This document shows positions 1-9,300 of a stretch of DNA of 64,000 bases, piece after piece (positions within the stretch are counted from its first letter, which is position 1; each line of letters begins with the position of its first letter). The stretch is from NCBI RefSeq assembly GCF_029893355.1, contig NZ_JARZAI010000015.1, positions 124,001 through 188,000 of the forward strand, given 5' to 3'. The notes below the pieces were generated by a model. The model saw only the letters and a program-made list of their open reading frames with translations. It ran no database searches and was not told the origin of the DNA. The stretch is from Kitasatospora sp. MAA4 (GTDB lineage Bacteria > Actinomycetota > Actinomycetes > Streptomycetales > Streptomycetaceae). Position numbers and translations under genes: made by a program.

Positions 1-697
1 GGTGCTCCAGGGCCAGCTTGGCGCTGCACATGGCACCGGTCGAGGCGCCCATCAGGCCCCAGCCGTCCCGGCTCTTCAGCGTGCGGAAGTTGGCGCGCAC
101 GAAGTCCGGGATGTCCTGGGACATCCAGGTGCCCATCTTCGGCTGGCCGGGGATGTCACTGCAGTCCAGCGCCCGCTGCTCGTCGGAGATCAGGTTCTGC
201 ACCGGCATGATCATGATGAACGGGTGGGCCTTGCCCGCCTTGGAGAGCTGGGCGTCGGCGACCTGGATCGGCAGCTGGTCGTCGGTCCAGGTGTTGTAGC
301 CGTTGCTCTGGCCGCCCGCATAAAGGGTGAGGACCGGAAAGCCGTAGTTCGCGTACTTCGGGTCGTTGTACTCCGGCGGGAGCCAGACCCAGACCTTGGC
401 GCTGACCCCGGACTTCTTGCCGGTCAGCGTGGTCATCATGATCGGGCCGGCCGCGGTGTCCCGCGCCTTGCTGAGCTGGGTGGCCGGACCGGTCGGCATC
501 AGCACCTTGTCGGAGGACGACGGCGTCGAACTCGGCGGCACCGCGGCCGGGCTGCCCGGCGTGCTCGGGGTGGTGGTCGGCGCGCTCTGTGCGGCCGGCT
601 TGCCCCCGCTCCCACCGCATGCGGAGAGTGTGGCGGCCAGCGCCAGGGCGGCGGTGACGGTCAGGACGGCGCGTGGGCGGGCGGACTGCGGTAGCAA
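1..697 (-). CDS. Putative esterase lipoprotein (alpha/beta hydrolase), 3' end outside window
   Basis: The reading frame enters from the left edge and starts at a TTG (697-695) with GGAAAGA upstream. Residues 1-27 form a lipoprotein signal ending in the lipobox LSAC, so the mature protein should be anchored to the outer face of the membrane. A Pro/Ser/Thr-rich linker follows (about 30-65). The rest looks like the esterase D / antigen-85 family of alpha/beta hydrolases: a strand reading FPVLTLYAGG, a strand FIMIMPVQN, and a nucleophile elbow GASTGA (Gly-x-Ser-x-Gly). The Asp and His of the triad lie beyond the window edge. Substrate is unknown. No RBS stronger than the one named was seen, and no ATG fits the signal peptide better. 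Confidence 0.8.
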   Translation of the reverse strand, partial: MLPQSARPRAVLTVTAALALAATLSACGGSGGKPAAQSAPTTTPSTPGSPAAVPPSSTPSSSDKVLMPTGPATQLSKARDTAAGPIMMTTLTGKKSGVSAKVWVWLPPEYNDPKYANYGFPVLTLYAGGQSNGYNTWTDDQLPIQVADAQLSKAGKAHPFIMIMPVQNLISDEQRALDCSDIPGQPKMGTWMSQDIPDFVRANFRTLKSRDGWGLMGASTGAMCSAKLALEH

Positions 698-862
698 GGC
701 GGGTCTTTCCGGCTGGTGGACGGCGTTCGGACCGTGGCGGATCCGAGCGGCGGCGCCGGGGCGAAAACGGCGCGCGATGATGCTGATCCTATGACGTGGT
801 CCCAACCTCCCATGGTTGCGACCAGGCAGCCCACCAGCCAACATTTGGTCGGGTTTTGGCAA

Positions 863-900
863 AATCCCCGCTGATCGGCGGGGGTCGTTCGGCGGGGATT
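863..900. terminator. Hairpin downstream of the enolase-superfamily gene
   Basis: AATCCCCGC (863-871) pairs with GCGGGGATT (892-900); an alternative shorter stem CCCCGC/GGCGGGG lies inside. It follows the stop of the leftward gene at 983 and precedes the next leftward gene, so it may end transcription of the ROK/enolase operon. There is no T-run. Confidence 0.4.
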
Positions 901-982
901 CCCGGGAATTCGGACGTCTGTCGGAAAGGGCCGGAATGTGCTGGGAAACCGATCCGAACTCGACCCGGACCCGATCCGACAA

Positions 983-2050
983 TCAGCTCGTGAGGCCGGC
1001 GAGGTCGACGGTCCCGCGCCAGAGCGGGGTCACCGAGGGGTGGCGCAGGTCGGGCTCCGCGCCCAGACCCGGCCCACTGGGCAGGGTCAGCCGCCCGCCG
1101 CTGATCTGCTCGGCGCCACCGAGCAGATCACCGCGCCAGGGCACCTCCCCGAAGGCGTACTCCAGCGGCTCGGCGGGCAACTGCACGGCCAGCTGCGCGC
1201 TGTGCAGGGTGGCGATCGGTCCGGCCGGATTGTGCAGCGAGACCCGGGCGGAGCCGGCAGCGGCCAGCGCCAGCACCGCCGCCGGCCCTCCGGCATGCCT
1301 GACATCCGGCGTCACCACGTCCAACAGCCCTGCCACAGCCTTGAGTTCCTCCACGGTGGCGGCAAACTCCCCACCAGCCAGCGGGATATCGGTGCGCGCC
1401 CGCAGCTCGGCGAGCTCCTCCGGACGGTCGATGCCGACACCGCCCTGCAGCCAGCCGATCCGCAGCTCGGCGAACGCGTGGAGCAGGCGAGTGAGTTGAC
1501 TCAGCGGGAGGCGTTCGCGGCAGTCCACCAGCAGCTCGGCACCGGCCCCGACCGCCTCGCGCACCGCGCGCACCCGGGCCAGCCCCAGATGGGCGAGCCG
1601 GTCGCCGCCGGGACTGTCGAAGGGGGACAGCTTGACCATCCGGAACCCGGAGCGGACGGCCGCCTCGGCGGTCGCCGCCAGCGCGGCCGGGGCCCGGCCG
1701 CCCGGTGCGCGGTTGAGGGTGGCGTACAGCTCGACCGAGGGCGCCGACGTCGTGCAGGTGCCGCCGAGCCACTGCCAGAGCGGCAGCCCGGCCCGCCGGG
1801 CGGCCTGGTCGGCGCGCGCCTGCTGGAAGCCGCCGAGCAGCGTGGTCCGGGTGAACGCGCCGCCGTCCAGGGGGTGTTCGGCCCAGCCGTCGAGCTGCCG
1901 GAGCACCGCGGCGACCGGCCCGGCGTCCGAGCACTCACCCCAGCCGGTCACCCCGTCGGAGTCGGTCAGCCGCAGCAGCAGCCAGTCGGTGCGCAGGCTG
2001 ACCGAGCAGCGGTACAGCTCGACCTGCTGGGCGTGGCTCGCAGTGGTCAC
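983..2050 (-). CDS. Enolase-superfamily enzyme (mandelate racemase / sugar-acid dehydratase-like)
   Basis: 355 residues, GTG start overlapping the stop of the upstream ROK gene by 4 bp (GTGA), which indicates translational coupling. The MR/MLE-type fold is visible: an N-terminal capping domain, then the barrel with Lys140 (MVKLSPFD), Asp176 (VDCRE), Glu228 (AGGEF), Asp249 (TPDVRHAGG) and His273 (SLHNPAGPI, the pattern seen in galactonate-dehydratase relatives). The second metal ligand, usually Glu in a WIEEP-like motif, appears as Gln202 in WLQGG. Either activity is altered or metal binding differs. With the coupled ROK regulator and divergent SDR, a role in sugar or sugar-acid catabolism is likely; substrate cannot be named. 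Confidence 0.8.
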   Translation of the reverse strand: MTTASHAQQVELYRCSVSLRTDWLLLRLTDSDGVTGWGECSDAGPVAAVLRQLDGWAEHPLDGGAFTRTTLLGGFQQARADQAARRAGLPLWQWLGGTCTTSAPSVELYATLNRAPGGRAPAALAATAEAAVRSGFRMVKLSPFDSPGGDRLAHLGLARVRAVREAVGAGAELLVDCRERLPLSQLTRLLHAFAELRIGWLQGGVGIDRPEELAELRARTDIPLAGGEFAATVEELKAVAGLLDVVTPDVRHAGGPAAVLALAAAGSARVSLHNPAGPIATLHSAQLAVQLPAEPLEYAFGEVPWRGDLLGGAEQISGGRLTLPSGPGLGAEPDLRHPSVTPLWRGTVDLAGLTS

Positions 2051-3327
2051 AACATCCCCAGGGCAGCGAAGGGTTCGGTGATGACCCGTTCCAGCGCGGG
2101 CACCGCGGAGGAACGGACCAGGGTGCGTGCGCCGAAGGCCGCGGGCACGATGTCCTCGGCCACCGCGGGCCCGCGGTGGCTGCGCAGGGCGACCTCGGCC
2201 CGCAGGTCGTCCAGGTACTCCGGGGCGACCAGGATGCCGCCGGCCAGCACGATCCGGCTCGGGTTGAGCAGGTCCACGACGGTGGCGACGGCCCGGCCGG
2301 CCCGGCGGGCGCGGCGGCGCAGCAGCTCCTGCGCGCGGACGTCGCCGGTGCCCGAGCCGGCCGGGCGCGCGGCGGCCACCAGCCGTTCGAGGTCCAGGCC
2401 GGAGCCCGCCGCGCCGCCCTCGCCGGCCGGCGTGCCCTGCGCCGGGCCGAGCAGTCCGGCCGCGCGGGCCTGGGCCGTCAGCGCGATGTCGCCCGCGGCG
2501 GCGCTCAGGCAGCCGGCGCCGCAGCGCGGACAGCGGACCTCGGGGTCGTCGGTCACCCGCAGGTGCTCGATGCCGCCGGCCGCCGCGCCCGGACCGCGGT
2601 GCACCGTCCGGTCCACCACGATCGCCGCGCCCTGCACGTTGCCGATGGAGATCAGGACGAAGTCGTCGACCTCGCGCCCGGCGCCGAACCAGAGTTCGGC
2701 CCGCGCGATGGCCCGGACGGTCTGCTCCAGCACCACCGGTCCCGGCAGCCGCCCGGCGAGCAGGTCGAGCAGCGGGACGTCCTGCCAGCCCAGCGGGCCG
2801 TGCTCGACCACCCGGCCGCGCACGCCGTCCACCCAGCCGCCGATGCTGACGCCGGTGCCGACCAGCCGGCGGTCGCCGAGCCGGTCGTCCAGCAGGCTCC
2901 GGACCCCGCGGACCGCCTGGTCGGCGACGGCCCGCGGGGAGGTGTCGGCCAGCTCGGCGTGCGCGAGCTCGCGTTCGGCGAGCACCCGGCCGTCCAGCCC
3001 GACCAGGCCGAAGGTGGTGCGCAGCACGCCGATGTGCAGCCCGAGCGCGGCGGTGCGGTCCGGGTCGACCCGCAGCGGCACCCGGGGGCGCCCCTGGGTG
3101 GGCTCGACGGGGGCGAGCTGGCCGAGCAGCCCGACCTCGATCAGGGTGCTGGTGAGCTTGGTGACACTCGGCGCCGAGAGGCCGGTGTGCCGGGCGATCT
3201 CGGCGCGCGAGACCGGGCCGTAGGCGAGTACCGCGCGCAGTACGGCGGAGGCGTTGCCCTGCCGCATGTACTCGGCGCGCTGACCTGGGGTGACCAGGCC
3301 CTGGGGCTGGTCGTTCCGGACGTCCAC
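2047..3327 (-). CDS. ROK-family transcriptional regulator
   Basis: 426 residues, GTG start with GGAGGAGG upstream. An N-terminal winged helix-turn-helix (about 35-65, SRAEIARHTGLSAPSVTKL) is followed by a ROK sugar-kinase-like fold with the ROK cysteine cluster CPRCGAGC near residue 265. The Glu that usually follows this cluster is not evident. ROK regulators of this type repress sugar genes and release DNA when a sugar or sugar phosphate binds. The gene is first of a two-gene leftward operon and faces a divergent SDR across an AT-rich gap containing a palindrome, so autoregulation and control of both directions is the simplest reading. Confidence 0.9.
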   Translation of the reverse strand: MDVRNDQPQGLVTPGQRAEYMRQGNASAVLRAVLAYGPVSRAEIARHTGLSAPSVTKLTSTLIEVGLLGQLAPVEPTQGRPRVPLRVDPDRTAALGLHIGVLRTTFGLVGLDGRVLAERELAHAELADTSPRAVADQAVRGVRSLLDDRLGDRRLVGTGVSIGGWVDGVRGRVVEHGPLGWQDVPLLDLLAGRLPGPVVLEQTVRAIARAELWFGAGREVDDFVLISIGNVQGAAIVVDRTVHRGPGAAAGGIEHLRVTDDPEVRCPRCGAGCLSAAAGDIALTAQARAAGLLGPAQGTPAGEGGAAGSGLDLERLVAAARPAGSGTGDVRAQELLRRRARRAGRAVATVVDLLNPSRIVLAGGILVAPEYLDDLRAEVALRSHRGPAVAEDIVPAAFGARTLVRSSAVPALERVITEPFAALGML

Positions 3328-3368
3328 GATGGCTGCCTCCTCCCCCGCACTCTAACGCCGTCAGCTAG

Positions 3369-3385
3369 TTAGTTTCGGAAATTAA
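3369..3385. promoter_or_regulatory. Candidate ROK operator palindrome
   Basis: TTAGTTTCGGAAATTAA reads as arms TTAGTTTC and GAAATTAA around a central G, with 7 of 8 positions symmetric. It lies in an unusually AT-rich patch between the divergent ROK and SDR genes. The TTAGTTT half-site is like that of XylR-type ROK operators (established knowledge of the family). Binding is inferred. Confidence 0.6.
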
Positions 3386-3513
3386 ATCATTCATTCCGTG
3401 CCACTCTCCAGTCCCCCGACCCGCGCACCCCCACTCTTTGGCCGCTCCTACCAATGACGTGGACACCACCGTCGGCGATCATCGGGAGGTCACCCCAGCA
3501 CAGGGAGCAGCCC

Positions 3514-4257
3514 ATGCCACAGCAGATCGCCGTCGTCACCGGAGCCGGCACCGGCGTGGGCCGCGCCGTGGCGCTCGAACTCGCGGCCGCCGGCTGGCAG
3601 CTGGCGCTGGCGGGGCGGCGCGCCGAGCCGCTGCACGAGACGGCCGAGCTGACCGGCTCCCCCGCCGCGGTGATCCCGACCGACGTCACCGACCCGGCCG
3701 CGGTGGACGCCCTGTTCGCCGAGGTCGCCGAGCGCTACGGGCGGATCGACCTGCTGTTCAACAACGCCGGCACCTTCGGCGCGCCCGTCCCGCTGGAGGA
3801 TCTGAGCTACCAGGACTGGCGGGCGGTGGTCGACCTCAACCTCACCGGCGCCTTCCTCTGCGCGCAGGCCGCTTTCCGGCAGATGAAGGGCCAGCACCCG
3901 CAGGGCGGCCGGATCATCAACAACGGCTCGATCTCCGCCCACGTGCCGCGCCCGCAGAGCATCGCCTACACCGCGACCAAGCACGCCGTCAGCGGCCTCA
4001 CCAAGTCGCTCTCGCTGGACGGCCGCCCCTACCGGATCGCCTGCGGCCAGATCGACATCGGCAACGCCGCCACCGACATGACCGCCGCGATGAGCACGGG
4101 CGTACGGCAGGCCGACGGGCGGATCGCCGCCGAGCCGACCATGGACGTCGCCGACGTCGCCCGCACGGTCCTGCACATGGCCCAGCTCCCGCTGGAGGCG
4201 AACATCCAGTCCGTCACCGTGCTGGCCACCACGATGCCCTACGTCGGACGCGGCTGA
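3514..4257 (+). CDS. Short-chain dehydrogenase/reductase (SDR)
   Basis: 247 residues. The ATG at 3514 is preferred to the in-frame ATG at 3454 because AGGGAG sits just before it and it places the cofactor motif at the proper N-terminal distance. Classical SDR features are present: TGAGTGVG (residues 9-16) for NAD(P) binding, NNAG (83-86), the Ser of NGSIS (139 or 141), and the catalytic pair Tyr152/Lys156 (YTATK). It would oxidise or reduce a hydroxyl/carbonyl group in the cytoplasm. Divergent from the ROK/enolase operon across a shared operator, so possibly part of the same sugar-acid pathway; substrate unknown. Confidence 0.9.
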   Translation: MPQQIAVVTGAGTGVGRAVALELAAAGWQLALAGRRAEPLHETAELTGSPAAVIPTDVTDPAAVDALFAEVAERYGRIDLLFNNAGTFGAPVPLEDLSYQDWRAVVDLNLTGAFLCAQAAFRQMKGQHPQGGRIINNGSISAHVPRPQSIAYTATKHAVSGLTKSLSLDGRPYRIACGQIDIGNAATDMTAAMSTGVRQADGRIAAEPTMDVADVARTVLHMAQLPLEANIQSVTVLATTMPYVGRG

Positions 4258-4262
4258 GACGC

Positions 4263-4297
4263 CGATGCCCCACCACGGCAACCGTGGTGGGGCATCG
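4263..4297. terminator. Bidirectional terminator hairpin
   Basis: A perfect 16-bp stem (4263-4278 with 4282-4297) closed by the loop CAA lies between the convergent SDR and alpha-amylase genes, 5 bp after the SDR stop. It can serve both directions. Confidence 0.8.
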
Positions 4298-4320
4298 CAG
4301 TCTTGACGAGACGTCAGACT

Positions 4321-6090
4321 TCAGGACTGCCAGGTGTCGTTCAGCGCCACCTCGCCGCTCGCCGGGACGGTGGCGGTGCGGTTGGCCCCGGACTCCCAGG
4401 TCACCGCGCCGCTCGCGTCCTTGCGAATGTACTTGTACTGGAAGGACGTTCCGGCGGCGAGCGGGACGTCCAGCTTCCAGACCGGGTAGGCCGCGGAGGA
4501 GAGCAGCAGCGCCTGCCCGGTGTTCCAGGCGCCGAGCGCCGCGTTGTCGCCCACCACGTAGATGTTCTGGCCCGGCACGGTGGTCGCGTTCACCGCGAAG
4601 GAGGCCCCGCTGCTGATCGAACCGCCACCCGAACCCCCGCCCGGCGCACCGACGTAGAGCGCGATCGCGTCGCCCGCGCCGACCGTGGCGGTGAAGGTGC
4701 CATTGGAGGCGACCGTGTAACTCGGGCCGGTGCAGCCGCCGGAGGCCGGGTCACCGTGCTCGACGTCGCAGTAGCTGCCGGCCGGCAGCGAGGTCTGGAA
4801 GGTCTGGGTGACCGGGCCGCTCTCGTGGTTGAGAGCAACAAATCCCTTGTTGCCGCGGCCGAAGGCGATCGCGTTGTTGCCGTTGGACCACCAGTTGGTC
4901 ACCGCCGTGCCCGCCACCGCGTTGTGGAAGCCCACCATGTTGGCGACCTGCCGCCAGGCGTGCGTGCAGTTCCAGCCGTCCTGGTAGCAGGCGTTGACGG
5001 TGCCGCCGTTGGGCGGGCCGTCGTCGGTGTTGGTGAACGAGTAGCCCGAGTAGATGTTCGGCGAACCGTAGTTCTCGGCCAGCAGGAAGACGTTGGCCAG
5101 CGTGTAGGTGTTGCCGTAGGTGTAGTTGAGCGTGGAGCCGTTGCGCTCGGTGTCCCAGTTGTCGACGAAGGACCGGGCCTGGCTGCTCGGCAGGTAGCCC
5201 CAGGAGGCGCCCCAGCTGCTCAGGTTGGCGAGCTTGTCGCTGGTGAACATCCGCTTCAGGTCGGTACCGACCCGGAACTCGTCCACGTCGCCGTTGCCGG
5301 TGTACTCGGACGGCTGGATCGGCTCGCCCGCACCGTAGATGACCTCCTGCACCCAGAAGGCGTTCGGGCTGGACGTCTTCGCCTTGATGGCGGCCAGCTC
5401 GGAGGCGGCGATGTGCTTGGCCGCATCGATCCGGAAGCCGTCCACGCCCATGCTCGACAGGTCGTTCAGGTAGTTGGCGATGGTCTGCTGGACGTAGGCG
5501 CTGCCGGTGTCCAGGTCCGCCAGGTTGACCAGCTCGCAGTCCTGGACGTTGGTGCGGTCCTGGTAGTTGGTGATCGGCTGGCGGCAGGTGTGGAAGTCCT
5601 GGTCCTGGTACAGGCCGGGGTAGTTGTACTTGCTGTAGACCGTGCCGCCGGTGCCGGTGCCCGAGCCGGCCGTCATGTGGTTGATCACCGCGTCGGCAAT
5701 CACCTTCACGCCGGCCGCGTGGCAGGTGTTGACCATGTTCTGGAACGAGGCCCGGTCGCCGAGCCGGCCGGCTATCTGGTAGCTGACGGGCTGGTAGGAG
5801 GTCCACCACTGGCTGCCCTGGATGTGCTCCTCGGCCGGCGAGACCTCGACGTAGCCGTAGCCCTTCGGGCCGAGCGTGTCGGTGCAGGCCTGGGCGACCG
5901 AGTCGAACTTCCACTCGAACAGGGTGGCCGTGACATCCTTGGCCCCGGGCGGGGCGGCCTGCGCAGCCGGCGCGGCGGCGACGCCGGACACCAGCGAGAA
6001 CGCGAGGGCGGTCGAGGCGGTGAGTGCGCTGACGACTCTGCGACCCCGGCGGCCGGAGCGGCCAGAGCGCGTCGGAACTGAGGTGACCAC
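4321..6090 (-). CDS. Secreted GH13 alpha-amylase with C-terminal CBM20
   Basis: 589 residues, GTG start with AGGAG upstream. A Sec signal peptide (about 1-46, ending AAQAA) leads into a GH13 barrel of the Streptomyces amylase type. Catalytic residues are Asp222 (GFRIDAAKH), Glu249 (VQEV) and Asp313 (VDNWD, where Trp stands in the His position). A Gly/Ser linker near 483-492 precedes a starch-binding CBM20 (about 495-589). It hydrolyses alpha-1,4 links in starch outside the cell. The neighbouring upstream gene encodes a two-domain pullulanase with a related palindromic operator, suggesting joint control by a maltose-type repressor, although no such repressor gene is in the window. Confidence 0.95.
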   Translation of the reverse strand: MVTSVPTRSGRSGRRGRRVVSALTASTALAFSLVSGVAAAPAAQAAPPGAKDVTATLFEWKFDSVAQACTDTLGPKGYGYVEVSPAEEHIQGSQWWTSYQPVSYQIAGRLGDRASFQNMVNTCHAAGVKVIADAVINHMTAGSGTGTGGTVYSKYNYPGLYQDQDFHTCRQPITNYQDRTNVQDCELVNLADLDTGSAYVQQTIANYLNDLSSMGVDGFRIDAAKHIAASELAAIKAKTSSPNAFWVQEVIYGAGEPIQPSEYTGNGDVDEFRVGTDLKRMFTSDKLANLSSWGASWGYLPSSQARSFVDNWDTERNGSTLNYTYGNTYTLANVFLLAENYGSPNIYSGYSFTNTDDGPPNGGTVNACYQDGWNCTHAWRQVANMVGFHNAVAGTAVTNWWSNGNNAIAFGRGNKGFVALNHESGPVTQTFQTSLPAGSYCDVEHGDPASGGCTGPSYTVASNGTFTATVGAGDAIALYVGAPGGGSGGGSISSGASFAVNATTVPGQNIYVVGDNAALGAWNTGQALLLSSAAYPVWKLDVPLAAGTSFQYKYIRKDASGAVTWESGANRTATVPASGEVALNDTWQS

Positions 6091-6147
6091 GTTGTCTCCT
6101 GGGGGGTGGCTGAGGTGGGGCAGCCGGATACGGCGGGTAACACATCA

Positions 6148-6182
6148 CTGAAAGCTTGCTGAAACTTGCAGGAAACTTTCAG
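6148..6182. promoter_or_regulatory. Candidate MalR-type operator of the amylase gene
   Basis: CTGAAAG (6148-6154) and CTTTCAG (6176-6182) form an inverted repeat that encloses direct repeats CTTGCTG (6155) and CTTGCAG (6165) 10 bp apart. Repeats of CTTGCAG type are known at Streptomyces amylase promoters bound by the LacI-family repressor MalR (established). The complement contains TTTCAGCAAG, also found upstream of the pullulanase gene. Confidence 0.7.
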
Positions 6183-6292
6183 CGCTGAACCTAGAGCGAC
6201 CTCAAGATCGCGTCAAGACTTCCGAAGGCAACGGTTTGGGCAACGGTCCGGCCGCGTGAGACCACCGCGAAACCAGTGTGGGAGCAGCGCGA

Positions 6293-6321
6293 GCCTCCCC
6301 CCGCCGGCGGCGGGGGGAGGC
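6293..6321. terminator. GC-rich terminator hairpin after the pullulanase gene
   Basis: A perfect 13-bp stem (6293-6305 with 6309-6321, loop GGC) begins 12 bp beyond the stop of the leftward pullulanase gene. There is no T-run, as is common in Streptomyces. Confidence 0.7.
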
Positions 6322-6332
6322 AGCGTGGCGGG

Positions 6333-9300
6333 TCAGTGCTGGACGAACACCGCCACCGTGCGCGCGGGCACGGTGAACGTGCCGCTCGCCGGGTCGAAGA
6401 CGGACTGCTTGACCACCGGGTCGGCGCCGTCCGCCTGTGCCGGGTGCAGCGCCTGCGTGCTGCCCTGCAACCCGGCCACCGTCTGCGTCTGCGCCGTCGG
6501 GGTGGCGTTGAAGACGACGGTGATGCCCTTCTCCGCTCCCGCCAGACCGGTGCCGTCCAGGTGCATGGTGATCACTCCGGGGGTCTCACCGGGCGTGCCG
6601 GAGAGCGGGTAGGAGAGGCGCTGCTGCACCTGGGCCGCCGTGGAGAGCGCGAAGAGCGGCGAGGACTGCTTGATCGCCAGGAACGCCTGGTACTGCGCGC
6701 TCGCGCCGGTGATCTGCGGGCAGCCGACCGTCAGCCGCGGGTCGGCCAGCAGCGCGCCGGCCGTCGGCCACATCGACTGGTTGTCGGCCGCCATCGGCAG
6801 GCCGTGCCCCCAGCCGTTGCCGTCGGCGCACTGCCAGTGGATCGCGTTGAACCAGTCGCCCGAGTTGAAGGAGTTGCTGTCCAGCGACTTGGACCGCAGC
6901 AGGTCGCTGCCGGCCTGGGCGAAGCCGGGCCCCTCGGTGAGCGCGGTCAGCGAGAGCCCGAGCGCCTGCATCCGGGCCCGGTCGGCCGGCGAGGTGCTGG
7001 TCGGCAGCTTGTACGCCAGCGCGTCGAACAGGTCGGTGTTGTCGTGCGCGTCGACGTAACTGACGGCGTCGCCCGGCTCGGCCGCGTACCCGGTGGGTGA
7101 GCCGCCGTAGTCGACTCCCGCGCCGGTGACGGGCTTTCCGGAGCTGTCGGTGAAGGCGTAGCCCGCCAGGTCGCCGGTCAGTCCCACCTTGATCTGGTCC
7201 ATCTGGTGCAGCAGCGCGGCCTTCTGCTGGTCCGGCGTCCCGTTCGCGGCCGACCCGTTGGGGTCGGTGAACAGGCCCGAGGCGAAGCCCTGTTGCTGCG
7301 CCGAGGAGAGCATGAAGTTGCCACCGCGCCCGGCGTCGCGGACCCGGTCGTCGAAGGTGGCGATGCCGGTGCCGGCCATGTTCTGCTGGGTGGCCTGCTC
7401 GAAGCGCGCGTTGTTCGCCACGACGCCGAAGTTCCAGCCCTCGCCGTAGAGGAAGAGCGAGGATCCGTCCACGCCGTCGTGCTGCGGCGTCAACTTCCGC
7501 AGCGCGGACTGCACATCGAGCATGGTCGACTTCGGGTCCAGGCCCATCAGGTCGAAGCGGAAGCCGTCCACCTTGTACTGCCTGGCCCAGGTGACCACCG
7601 AGTCGACGACCAGCTTGTCCATCATCGCGTGCTCCGGCGCGGTGTCCGCGCAGCAGCTGTCGGTGGTGACGGCGCCGGTGTCGCTGAGGCGCTGGTAGTA
7701 GCCGGGGACGATCCGGTCGAGCACCGAGTGCGGGTCCTGCCCGGCGGCGGCCGTGTGGTTGTAGACCACGTCCAGCACCACCCGCAGCCCGACCTGGTGC
7801 ATCGCCTGCACCATCTGCCGGAACTGCACGGTGCGTCCGAGGCCGGTCGGGTCGGTGGAGTAGGCGCCCTCGGGCACCGTGTAGTGCACCGGGTCGTAGC
7901 CCCAGTTGTACGCGTCGTCGGCCTGCACGGCGGCTATGCAGGCCTGTTGCTTGTCGCTGTTCGCGGCCAGCGCCGCCAGGTCGCAGGCGGGCAGCTTCTG
8001 CTCGGAGGCAGGCGGGATAGAGGAGTTGTCGAAGGTGGGCAGCAGGTGGACGGTGGTGACGCCGGCCTTGGCGAGGTCGCGCAGGTGCTGCATGCCGGCC
8101 GACTGCGACTGGGTGAAGGCCAGATAGGTGCCGCGCTCGGCGGCCGGCACGGTGGTGTCCGCCGCCGAGAAGTCGCGCACGTGCAGCTCCTGGATCTGCT
8201 GCTTGACCGCCGGGATCGGCTGCGGACTGCTACTGCCGTCCCAGCCCGCCGGTTTGGCCGGGGCGGAGGCCAGATCGGCGACCAGGCTGCGCTGCGAGTC
8301 GGTGGAGAGCGCGACCGAGTAGGGGTCGGTCACCAGGTTGACGACCTCCTGCTGGACGCTCGGCGCCCAGACCTTGACCTGGTACTGGTAGTACCTGCCG
8401 TCCAGTTGCCACCGGTCACCGGTCAGCGACCAGACTCCGGTGGCGTCGTCGCGGTGCATCGGGACGGTCCGCGGCGTGCCGCCGGTGGGGCCGTCGAAGA
8501 GCTGGACGGAGACGTCGGCGGCGGTCGGCGCCCAGAGCGACAGGGTGACCTTGCGGTCCCAGGGCCACCAGCTCGCGCCGCCGCTGTAGACCGGCCCGAG
8601 CGCCGCCTTCGACGCGCCGCCCGCGTACAGCGCGTCCAGCACGCCCGGGATCTGCACGCCGGTGGCGGCCAGCACGGCGCCGTTGGGGAGGTGTTCGGTG
8701 AAGGCCAGCTGGCTGCGCAGCGCCTTGCCCACCCGCGCGGTGTCCCGAGGGTCGACGGCGAAGGCGCGGTAGCCCGCGAGGTTCGGGTACTTCTTCTTCT
8801 GCGCGTCGGTCAGGCCGCCCGCCACCGGGTTGAGCCGCAGCCAGTAGCCCTGCTTGCTCAGCACCCCCTTGTCGACGGTGATCCCGCCCGCCGGGTCGTA
8901 GACGAGCTGGGCGCTGGTGCCGCCGTTCAGCGCGCCGTCGCCCGCGCCGTAACCGGGCGGCACCACCACGGTGTTGGCGTCGATCCACTGCGCCTTGGCC
9001 GTGCCCAGGTCGAGCTGCGCGCTGTTGGTCGCCACCTGCGGCAGCAGGTAGCCCGGTTGGCCGCCGATCACCCAGACCTCGTGGCCGAAGGTGGCCAGGT
9101 CGAGCGACTGGTCGGCGCTCTGGTCCTTGGTGTCGCCGTTGTGCAGGATATAGCTGAGGCTGGTCGCGCCGGCCGCGAGCGGGACCTCGAAGACGTCCCC
9201 GAAGGCGTCCTTGCGGGCCGGTTGCAGCGGGTGGGTCCAGTCGGTCGGGGTGGCGGCGCCGGTCCAGTCGTGCAGGCCCCAACCGTCGTACGCGCCGTCG

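Noticed and set aside
938..3223. Open frame of 761 codons on the plus strand
   Set aside because: Antisense to the enolase-superfamily and ROK genes, which have clear motifs; composition is Arg/Ser/Ala-rich without fold.
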